Below are positions 32,005-42,361 of a stretch of 64,000 nucleotides of DNA, one piece after another. Where the stretch lies: NCBI GenBank assembly GCA_007449985.2, contig VIIQ02000212.1:91803-155802 (forward strand), written 5' to 3'. Every line of letters starts with the position of its first letter. Positions within the stretch are counted from its first letter, which is position 1. Origin of the DNA: Desmodesmus armatus (taxonomy: Eukaryota > Chlorophyta > Chlorophyceae > Sphaeropleales > Scenedesmaceae). The translations under genes and the position numbers were made by a program. The notes under the pieces were generated by a model. The model searched no databases. It saw only the letters and a program-made list of their open reading frames with translations, and was not told the origin of the DNA.

Positions 32005-33941
32005 ATGACTTTAGGAACAGCCGTGCGTGTCTGGGCAAGCGAGGCAGCAATGCAGTTTCCAGATGACCTAGCAGCAGCAGCGCAATGCCTACTTCAAAGG
32101 TGTCAGACAGCCGGCATTTCACCCCCAAAGAACTGCGGCAATTACGTCAAGTATTGGCAGGACAGAATGACCCCCCAAGGCAACATACGCAGCAATGCCC
32201 ACCGCTCAGGGCGTAAACCCAAGCTGTCAGCTGCTCATGTACGGCATGCGTACAACGCTATCCTTGCTTGGGAGAAAGCAGGCAGGGAGCGCCCTTATGA
32301 GTCAGCACTGCAGATTGCAGCCGACTGCCCAAAGGTCAAGAAGCTGTTAGACAAGACAGGTACCTGCGTCAGCACCCTCATTGCAAGGATTAAGCAGAAG
32401 CACCCCCGCTTTGGCCTGCATCCACTCAAGGCCAGGTGGCGCATGACAGCAGAGTGTCAGCAGGATCGGCTTAGCGCAGCACAGGATTTGCTTGCCAACT
32501 ACTCCGACAAGCTTGGCTACGTGGTGCACTTGGATGCCAAGACGGTGTACTTGCAGGAGAAGGTCATCTACGGCTACGTTGATCTGGCTGTGGGCTACAC
32601 TGTGTCCCGCGTCACCCCAGCTACCAAGAACAGCAGGGTCATCAAGCTGCGCTACTATGCGGCAGTGAATGCCAAGCTGGGTGCCTTCTTCATCATCTAC
32701 TACACCGGCACAACAGACATGCCGGCCAAGCGCCCTGGTGTGCATTACAAGGTGAGGTCAGGTATTGAACAGCTTGGGGTCCCCCTCGGCAATCACATAT
32801 TCCAGTGCCTCCCTCAGCTGAGCAGCCCACTGCTTACGAGTGCGCGTGAAGCAGGGGTCATCCTCCTCCACCCACACCCACAACACACTCCAACCCTGCT
32901 CAACTGCTGCCTGGGCATATGCATAGTCCTTGCGCTGCCGTGTGCTGATGCTGTCATCTGTGTTATTGGGCTTGGTCACTAGCCTGCTGCTGTGCCCTTG
33001 CCCCATCACTTCGACCAACAGGCCGTGAGGTGCCAGCACAGAAAGATCCCACCTCTTTCTGCTAGGGTATATGATAGTGCTCTCACACACCTCCACACCT
33101 CCCTGCTTGCTGAGGCTGCATGCTTCTACAGCATACTGCCTAACCAACTCCTCAGCATCTGCCACAGCATACAACACCTTCTCTGGCCTGCTACCCTTCC
33201 CGCTGCACACGCTGCATAGCAGGGCAGTTTCACTGGTGTTGGCGACGCGCACAGATACGTAGCCGCGGTGCTTGCTGGTCTGACCTCCAGCTGCACATGA
33301 CAGCTTGTAGGAGTTCTGGTGTGTGCTGCTGCTTGGCATGCTGTCATGCTGCATGTGGTTGACTCCAGGCTGCCATGCCTGCAAAGCCTTCACGCTGTGC
33401 TGACCACGCGGTCGACCCACTCTTCTGCTGCTGTCGCACCCGCCGCCGCCTTGCTGCTGTTGTGCATTTCTGCCTGCAGAAAACCACAGGAGGGGATGCA
33501 TCAGGCATCACAATGCAGGAGGCAAACCACATTGTCAAGAAGCTCCTTGAGGCACTGTCAGCAGCAAAGGCACAGCATGGGTTCAAGCGCACCGACAAGT
33601 TCTACATCTGCTACGACAACGCCACCGTACACAACCAACTGGCAGGTGTGCTGGGCAGTAGGGCCCTTGTTTGGCCTCAGCCATCCCACTCCCCTGATTG
33701 CAACAAGCCCATTGAGCATGCACATGCACAGGTGGATGCAGGGATGAAGCAGTGGCTGAAGCAGCGGCGTGCACAGATGCCGCGTGGGAGGATCCCAGTA
33801 GAGGAGGCGAAGGCTGAGTGCACCCGTGTCTTCCACAGCATCTCACAGGCCAGCATTGCCAGTGATGTGGCCTCACTGCCAGAGACATGGCAGGCCATTG
33901 TCGACCACCACGGTGGTTTCGTGCCTGATGCACTGTCCTAA
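32005..33941 (+). CDS. Tc1/mariner-like transposase, unit 4
   Basis: Identical translation to unit 1; exons 32005-32751 and 33480-33941. No stop or frameshift. Confidence 0.85.
32758..33501 (-). CDS. Antisense Vsr-like nuclease ORF, unit 4
   Basis: Identical 247-aa translation to unit 1, inside the intron 32752-33479. Confidence 0.65.
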   Translation of the reverse strand: MHPLLWFSAGRNAQQQQGGGGCDSSRRVGRPRGQHSVKALQAWQPGVNHMQHDSMPSSSTHQNSYKLSCAAGGQTSKHRGYVSVRVANTSETALLCSVCSGKGSRPEKVLYAVADAEELVRQYAVEACSLSKQGGVEVCESTIIYPSRKRWDLSVLAPHGLLVEVMGQGHSSRLVTKPNNTDDSISTRQRKDYAYAQAAVEQGWSVLWVWVEEDDPCFTRTRKQWAAQLREALEYVIAEGDPKLFNT

Positions 33942-35709
33942 GCTGCTGTGTCATGTGGCAGTGCGAGCGGGTGGGGGGTCATGTATGGCCCCAACACCAA
34001 CTGCCCCTGTTGCTGCTCTGTTGTCTTGTGGTTCCCTGGCTAGTATGTCTGCTGGTGCTGTCTTGCACCACTGATTGATTTCTCACCTTGATCAGGTTTG
34101 CCAGCCTTCTGCCTAGTGCAGTACTGGTGCCTGGCCTCCGTAGTCACGTCTGCTGCATTGCTCATTTGGCTGGTCGTCACTGCAGCCTGCAGCACAGCAT
34201 AGGATGCTCTGCTGTTTGTCATATATGGTTGTTGTGCATGCACTGCACGGCGTGTTGCATTTGCCACTTGCCTGGGTTGCCTGTGCATATCGTTGCTGAG
34301 CTTGCGTTCGAAATGCAGTACAGCAACAACAGCTGTTACACCTCTGCCCCTGGCTTGAGTGCATGGCTGAGGTGTGCAAAGCTGTCTGCATGACGTGATG
34401 GGTTGTTTGCGTGCTGCATCGTCCAAGAAACGGGCGCTGCTGCCCTGCTGTACATGGGCATCCCCACCTGTGCTGTCTGTTGGGAGTCCGAGTTACTGCT
34501 GCTTCAGAGAGGCGTCTGACGCCACTGCATGTTGCAGTTTTCGCCAGTTTAACAACAACGTAGTCTTTAACTTGTTGACTCCGCTTGAAATGGATCAACG
34601 TGTGGCTTCGTTCAGGTCGAAACCTCCAGCCATGGGCGATGATGAAACTGCTAAAATTGCGTGCCAGCGACGACAGGACTTGCGCTCACGCCCACAGAAG
34701 CTTTGAACGACGTACTAATAAAAGAAATATTGTTGAGCCTGCCACGTCTGTACTTTGCTCGCAGTTTGCTATGACAAACAGGTGCCAGGTTTCAGTAGTA
34801 CACAGGGGTGACACAAAAGATTCTCAAAGCTGCTGTGCCCTGTGCAGCCCACACCAGAGACTTCCGCAAACAGCAAAGCCTGTGTCCGGCACGTGCACAC
34901 TCCAAGCAAGCAGCACACAATATCTGAGCTACAGCAGCTGTGCACCTTGCCAGCTGGCACCCAGATGTCGAAGGGCACCCCTCAGTAGGCCCACATTTGG
35001 CACCCCCAACTTGAAGGCACAACCCTGGAAAACTTTGAACCTAAGCAGTAGCAGCAAGTAGCAGCAAACAGCTGGGCAAGCCTCGATCTGCTGCTGGGTG
35101 CCAGCAAGGTGAGCTGCCTTCATCCCCAGAGACAGGCACACTAAAGTGGAAAACAGTACAGAATCCAAGGGTCTCCGAAACGGAGTTTTCAAGCTCTTGC
35201 AGCGCAGGGCGCGCACTGCCGCGAGTTTAGTGGCAAAAAAGCTGGCACTTTCCACGTGTAATCAGCTGCGCTGGGTGGCTGTCGCGTCCAGTGCCTGGGG
35301 AAATCACATGCATCGACACTGAGACGGCCAGCTGGGGCCGAACTGGGCCAGAAAAAGAGAATTCCCCGTTTCTTCTTATAGGCGGGGCGGGTCAACCTAA
35401 AATTCAATTTGCGGAGCACACACTTACATGATGCACAAACTGAGCCTGCCAGGTTCTTCAGCAATGCATCTAGTATCTCTCGATGCAGCGGCAGTGAGAA
35501 TCTTTACCAGACCCCCTGTATATAAGGGCCACCATATTACTGCGCAGCTCCTGTGCAGCATATGCATGGGGTGTGAGTGTCATGGGGGAGCTCACGCATA
35601 GCGCAGCTTGAAGCACCAGTCACACCTGTCACACACTCACTGGTGAGACGGCAGCCGCAACCTGACACTTTTGCGCCCACGCTGCCCACCACCCCCCAAC
35701 TGCAGAAAC

Positions 35710-37646
35710 ATGACTTTAGGAACAGCCGTGCGTGTCTGGGCAAGCGAGGCAGCAATGCAGTTTCCAGATGACCTAGCAGCAGCAGCGCAATGCCTACTTC
35801 AAAGGTGTCAGACAGCCGGCATTTCACCCCCAAAGAACTGCGGCAATTACGTCAAGTATTGGCAGGACAGAATGACCCCCCAAGGCAACATACGCAGCAA
35901 TGCCCACCGCTCAGGGCGTAAACCCAAGCTGTCAGCTGCTCATGTACGGCATGCGTACAACGCTATCCTTGCTTGGGAGAAAGCAGGCAGGGAGCGCCCT
36001 TATGAGTCAGCACTGCAGATTGCAGCCGACTGCCCAAAGGTCAAGAAGCTGTTAGACAAGACAGGTACCTGCGTCAGCACCCTCATTGCAAGGATTAAGC
36101 AGAAGCACCCCCGCTTTGGCCTGCATCCACTCAAGGCCAGGTGGCGCATGACAGCAGAGTGTCAGCAGGATCGGCTTAGCGCAGCACAGGATTTGCTTGC
36201 CAACTACTCCGACAAGCTTGGCTACGTGGTGCACTTGGATGCCAAGACGGTGTACTTGCAGGAGAAGGTCATCTACGGCTACGTTGATCTGGCTGTGGGC
36301 TACACTGTGTCCCGCGTCACCCCAGCTACCAAGAACAGCAGGGTCATCAAGCTGCGCTACTATGCGGCAGTGAATGCCAAGCTGGGTGCCTTCTTCATCA
36401 TCTACTACACCGGCACAACAGACATGCCGGCCAAGCGCCCTGGTGTGCATTACAAGGTGAGGTCAGGTATTGAACAGCTTGGGGTCCCCCTCGGCAATCA
36501 CATATTCCAGTGCCTCCCTCAGCTGAGCAGCCCACTGCTTACGAGTGCGCGTGAAGCAGGGGTCATCCTCCTCCACCCACACCCACAACACACTCCAACC
36601 CTGCTCAACTGCTGCCTGGGCATATGCATAGTCCTTGCGCTGCCGTGTGCTGATGCTGTCATCTGTGTTATTGGGCTTGGTCACTAGCCTGCTGCTGTGC
36701 CCTTGCCCCATCACTTCGACCAACAGGCCGTGAGGTGCCAGCACAGAAAGATCCCACCTCTTTCTGCTAGGGTATATGATAGTGCTCTCACACACCTCCA
36801 CACCTCCCTGCTTGCTGAGGCTGCATGCTTCTACAGCATACTGCCTAACCAACTCCTCAGCATCTGCCACAGCATACAACACCTTCTCTGGCCTGCTACC
36901 CTTCCCGCTGCACACGCTGCATAGCAGGGCAGTTTCACTGGTGTTGGCGACGCGCACAGATACGTAGCCGCGGTGCTTGCTGGTCTGACCTCCAGCTGCA
37001 CATGACAGCTTGTAGGAGTTCTGGTGTGTGCTGCTGCTTGGCATGCTGTCATGCTGCATGTGGTTGACTCCAGGCTGCCATGCCTGCAAAGCCTTCACGC
37101 TGTGCTGACCACGCGGTCGACCCACTCTTCTGCTGCTGTCGCACCCGCCGCCGCCTTGCTGCTGTTGTGCATTTCTGCCTGCAGAAAACCACAGGAGGGG
37201 ATGCATCAGGCATCACAATGCAGGAGGCAAACCACATTGTCAAGAAGCTCCTTGAGGCACTGTCAGCAGCAAAGGCACAGCATGGGTTCAAGCGCACCGA
37301 CAAGTTCTACATCTGCTACGACAACGCCACCGTACACAACCAACTGGCAGGTGTGCTGGGCAGTAGGGCCCTTGTTTGGCCTCAGCCATCCCACTCCCCT
37401 GATTGCAACAAGCCCATTGAGCATGCACATGCACAGGTGGATGCAGGGATGAAGCAGTGGCTGAAGCAGCGGCGTGCACAGATGCCGCGTGGGAGGATCC
37501 CAGTAGAGGAGGCGAAGGCTGAGTGCACCCGTGTCTTCCACAGCATCTCACAGGCCAGCATTGCCAGTGATGTGGCCTCACTGCCAGAGACATGGCAGGC
37601 CATTGTCGACCACCACGGTGGTTTCGTGCCTGATGCACTGTCCTAA
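35710..37646 (+). CDS. Tc1/mariner-like transposase, unit 5
   Basis: Identical translation to unit 1; exons 35710-36456 and 37185-37646. No stop or frameshift. Confidence 0.85.
36463..37206 (-). CDS. Antisense Vsr-like nuclease ORF, unit 5
   Basis: Identical 247-aa translation to unit 1, inside the intron 36457-37184. Confidence 0.65.
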   Translation of the reverse strand: MHPLLWFSAGRNAQQQQGGGGCDSSRRVGRPRGQHSVKALQAWQPGVNHMQHDSMPSSSTHQNSYKLSCAAGGQTSKHRGYVSVRVANTSETALLCSVCSGKGSRPEKVLYAVADAEELVRQYAVEACSLSKQGGVEVCESTIIYPSRKRWDLSVLAPHGLLVEVMGQGHSSRLVTKPNNTDDSISTRQRKDYAYAQAAVEQGWSVLWVWVEEDDPCFTRTRKQWAAQLREALEYVIAEGDPKLFNT

Positions 37647-38899
37647 GCTGCTGTGTCATGTGGCAGTGCGAGCGGGTGGGGGGTCATGTATGGCCCCAAC
37701 ACCAACTGCCCCTGTTGCTGCTCTGTTGTCTTGTGGTTCCCTGGCTAGTATGTCTGCTGGTGCTGTCTTGCACCACTGATTGATTTCTCACCTTGATCAG
37801 GTTTGCCAGCCTTCTGCCTAGTGCAGTACTGGTGCCTGGCCTCCGTAGTCACGTCTGCTGCATTGCTCATTTGGCTGGTCGTCACTGCAGCCTGCAGCAC
37901 AGCATAGGATGCTCTGCTGTTTGTCATATATGGTTGTTGTGCATGCACTGCACGGCGTGTTGCATTTGCCACTTGCCTGGGTTGCCTGTGCATATCGTTG
38001 CTGAGCTTGCGTTCGAAATGCAGTACAGCAACAACAGCTGTTACACCTCTGCCCCTGGCTTGAGTGCATGGCTGAGGTGTGCAAAGCTGTCTGCATGACG
38101 TGATGGGTTGTTTGCGTGCTGCATCGTCCAAGAAACGGGCGCTGCTGCCCTGCTGTACATGGGCATCCCCACCTGTGCTGTCTGTTGGGAGTCCGAGTTA
38201 CTGCTGCTTCAGAGAGGCGTCTGACGCCACTGCATGTTGCAGTTTTCGCCAGTTTAACAACAACGTAGTCTTTAACTTGTTGACTCCGCTTGAAATGGAT
38301 CAACGTGTGGCTTCGTTCAGGTCGAAACCTCCAGCCATGGGCGATGATGAAACTGCTAAAATTGCGTGCCAGCGACGACAGGACTTGCGCTCACGCCCAC
38401 AGAAGCTTTGAACGACGTACTAATAAAAGAAATATTGTTGAGCCTGCCACGTCTGTACTTTGCTCGCAGTTTGCTATGACAAACAGGTGCCAGGTTTCAG
38501 TAGTACACAGGGGTGACACAAAAGATTCTCAAAGCTGCTGTGCCCTGTGCAGCCCACACCAGAGACTTCCGCAAACAGCAAAGCCTGTGTCCGGCACGTG
38601 CACACTCCAAGCAAGCAGCACACAATTCTGAGCTACACAGCTGTGCACCTTGCAGCTGGCACCCAGATGTCGAAGGGCACCCCTCAGTAGGCCCACATTT
38701 GGCACCAGCAACTTGAAGGCACAACCCTGGAAAACTTTGAACTTAAGCAGTAGCAGCAAGGCAGCTTCAGCCTGGGCGAGCCTACTGCTGCTGGGTGCCA
38801 GCAAGGTGAGCTGCCTTCATCCCCAGAGACAGGCACACTAAAGTGGAAAACAGTACAGAATCCAAGGGTCTCCGAAACGGAGTTTTCAAGCTCTTGCAG

Positions 38900-39153
38900 G
38901 CGCACAGCGCGCATTGCAATTGCGTGGCAACCACTGCACATCACGTGCAAGGAATCGCTTTGACTCAATCTTAGTATCTTCCCTGTGACTCACTGCCATG
39001 GACAGTCAGCAATTGGCACCACAATGGCAGCACCCACCCAGCTTGATGCCTCATCAGTTGGCAACTGATCGATGCTGTTCAATTCATTAGTTTGCCATGT
39101 CTCAACTGCGGCGATAAAAACTATTCAGCAGGCTGGTGCAACGAAGGCAACAG
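38900..39153. other. Right flank of the array
   Basis: About 250 bp between the end of recognisable repeat homology and the helicase stop codon. Faint similarity to the unit (GCGCGCATTGC..., CACGTG) continues for some tens of bases. There is no trace of the missing exons 5-7 of the dirigent-like paralogue. Confidence 0.5.
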
Positions 39154-41362
39154 CTAGCTAGCTACACGGCAGTTGGCCTGCTCCCCTGCTGCTTCCACCT
39201 TCACTCCCGCTGCTGCTGGCAGTGCCCGCAACACTGCCGCTGCTACTCCTGCTACTGCTGTATCCCCCCAAACTGGAGCCCCTTCCTCCCCTGCACCACA
39301 GAAACAGCTCACTACCCTGCTGCTGCGCTGCCGCGCGACTGCTGCTGCTGTGTTGCTGGGTACCAGCTGCTGCCCTTGCGCATCAGCACTCCCAGCAGCC
39401 GCCACAGCAGCCTCACTGCTGCCACTATCCTCATTGCTGCCAGCGTCACTGCTGCCAGCCGCCATTGCTGCCAGCCACTCGGGCACTGCCTGCCCCGAAG
39501 CCGCCAAAAGAGCCGCAAACGGCCCTGCCAACACCCCATCCCCAGGCACCACCAAGTCACCACACCCCCCTGCCTCCCCTGCCGTCCAGCCACCCCCGCC
39601 CTCCTTGCATACTCCGCCAAACTCAACGGCAGCTCGTAATTCACAATTAAAGACACATCTGGGAGGTCTAAACCTCGGTACGCCCCCGCAAGCCACTAAA
39701 CCTGCGTGACGCCGAGCGGAAGCATTGCAGCGCCTCTTCCCGCTGCCCCTGGCTCCGGCCGTGGTGTAGGGCGCCGGCTGCTACCCCTGCTGCTTCCAAC
39801 TGCGCCACGACGTCATCTGCTGCTGCTGCTGTGTTTGTAAACACCACTGTCGGCCCCGGCTGCCCTCCGGTGACCCCCACCCCCATCCCACCTTCCAACC
39901 CTCCCCCGCAGCGGTACCGGCAGCAGCCGCAGCAGCAGCAGAAGGGGGTGTAAGAAGGGACGAGACCCCCACCCCAGCAGCACAAGCCGCCAGCAGCCGC
40001 AGCAGCGTTCGCTGTTTCAGCTGCGGCGCAACCCCGACAAACTGCTGCCGCAGCGACGGCGCGATCGCGGCGGCTGCGGCGGCTCCCGCGGCGGCTGCAG
40101 CCGCCGCCGGGTCCGCCAGCAGCGCAGCATACGGAGCGGCGGCTACCTCCACCCGCCGCAGCCGCCGGCGGCCCCGTCTGTGCGGCGGCCGCTGCTGCTG
40201 CTGCTGCTGCTGTTCGTCCTCCGGCGGCTGCGGCGGCTGCCGCCGCCGTTTGGACGGCCACGTCGCGCGCACGAGGACTGCGGTGGGTCGTACTGCGTCT
40301 GCTGCTGCTGCCAGCTGCTGCTTCTGTGGCAGTGCGCTGCTGCCGATGGCGAGGTCTGGCACTGGGCGTGTGGCGGCATGGTGGGGTGGTGCAGCAGCTG
40401 CTTGATGACGGGGTGCAGGGCGGGACCCATCAACTCCTCCACCTCCTCAAGGACCTGCACAGGCCACAAAACCATCCAAGTTTGACAAAGTTGACAGAGC
40501 AAGCCAGTTATGTGTCTTAGATGTGGCAATGCGACCTTGACCACCGCTAGCTGGATGGGACCCATTGACTCCTCCACCTCCTCAAGGACCTGCATTGGGG
40601 AAGACAGGGAAACTTGAATCTTGAGCAGGAAAGCTGGGCTTGAACAGGGACAGTTGAGTTTTGGTTTGTGATGAAGTATATCAAACACACCATCTGCTGC
40701 TGTGTCGTTGGATTGCAGGATGCAGAGCAGGACTCATCAACTCCTCAACCTCTTGTGGACCCTTTGTCGACCAAAGGCCCCCCTTCAAAGCCCCCCCCCC
40801 AGCCCCCCCCCCTCCCCCCCCCCTCCCCCCCCCCCCCCCCCCCCCCCTCTCACCATGTACTTGAGTCTCATGAGATTGACTGATGATCCCATCAGGTCCA
40901 TCAGGCGGCCTGGTGTGGCGATCAACAGGTCACACCCACGACGCAGATCCAGGGCCTGTATGTGTGAGGAAGCACAACAGCAGTGTGTTGGAGAATGGTG
41001 TGTGAAGCATCAGGCCGTTCAAATGTTCGTGCATACAAACTGCACCGCCCCACCACCTCTAGCCACCGCGGCCCAAGTCATTGTCCCCTCCTCAAGAGAA
41101 ATTGACACCCACGAAGGGGGGGGGGAGTCTCCCCCCAACCGGGCACCCCCCCCCCCCCCCCGCCCTGTCCCCCGTCGCACCCCCCTTGGGGTTCGACACA
41201 CCTGTTGTGCGAGGGGTGCACCCCCCGTGACGCATGCCACTTTGAGCTGAGAGCCAGCCACCAGCTGAGAAGCCTGATTTGACAGCTGCAGGGCCAACTC
41301 CCTTGTGGGGCACAGCACCAGCGCAAGAGGCCACGCCTTGCCACGAGGAACAGACCTAACAC

Positions 41363-41409
<47 letters not shown>

Positions 41410-41660
41410 TGTGAGTGGGAGTGGGGGGGGTGCAAATGGGGTGAGGGTAGGGTCACAGAGCCAACTCCCTTGTGGGGCACAGCACCAGCGCTAGGGGCCA
41501 CGCCTTGCCACGAGGAACAGACCTGACACAACAGCAGCAGCAGCAAGTGTGTGAGTTGGGGTTCGGGGGGGGGGGGGGGGGGGTGTCACAGAGCCAGCTC
41601 CCTTGTGGGGCACAGCACCAGCGCTAAGGGCCACGCCTTGCCACGAGGGACAGACCTAAC

Positions 41661-41703
<43 letters not shown>

Positions 41704-42309
41704 CAGAAATGGCAATGGTATGCTCACCCTCAGCAGCACTGCATGGCTCAGGCGCCCCCCCTCACCCCCTCGCGCTCTGATGAGCCCCCCCCTCCTTCCT
41801 GCACTCTGCATGCTGAGCGGGTTGTGTGTACGAGAAGACAGTTGTGCCAGCACCCCCTCCACAGCACCCCCCCTCCCAACCCGCCCCACTTGGAGCCACC
41901 ATCACCGCCCCCCTTCTCCATACCTTGGTATGCTGAGCAGTTGCGTGATCACCCCCAGCAGTGCGGCTGTGCTGCTGCCTGCGGCAACTCCCCCCCAGCC
42001 CCCTCCCCCCCCCCCCCCCCACCCGCCTCCCCCCCCCCCCCCCACACACACACAAACCCCTCTACCCACGCAACTACCACCTTATAAAGCCCCCTTTCCC
42101 TTCCCTCCCCCCTTCACACACACACACACACACACCTCAAAAACCTGGGCCCGCCCCTCTCCCCCAATATCCCCGTACCTTGGTATGCTCAGCAGCTGCG
42201 TGATCATCCCCAGCAGTGCTGCTGTGCTGCTGCCAGACCCTGGGGGAGCACAGCACAGCACGTCACGACCACTGGCAACCGCCGCCATCAACGCACTGCA
42301 CACACCCAT

Positions 42310-42361
<52 letters not shown>

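Larger units (their letters stand above)
19986..38899 (+). mobile_element. Head-to-tail array: five 3705-bp transposon-like units plus a 389-bp partial unit
   Basis: Units: 19986-23690, 23691-27395, 27396-31100, 31101-34805, 34806-38510, then a partial copy 38511-38899. Every landmark recurs at exactly +3705 and all translations are identical, so no indel separates the five copies. Each unit starts with GGGTGACACAAAAGATTCTC. The first ~390 bp of the unit recur once more at the right end, so the whole array is bounded by direct repeats. The terminal copy matches for about 115 bp, then shows scattered substitutions and small indels, and loses similarity after CTCTTGCAG at 38899. I found no terminal inverted repeats and no target-site duplication. 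Unequal crossing-over between the ~390-bp direct repeats would give this structure. Collapse or false expansion during assembly remains possible. Confidence 0.9.

Noticed and set aside
19986..38899. LTR retrotransposon interpretation of the direct repeats bounding the array
   Set aside because: No reverse transcriptase, integrase or gag-like frame, no primer-binding site and no TG...CA ends; the coding content is a DDE transposase.
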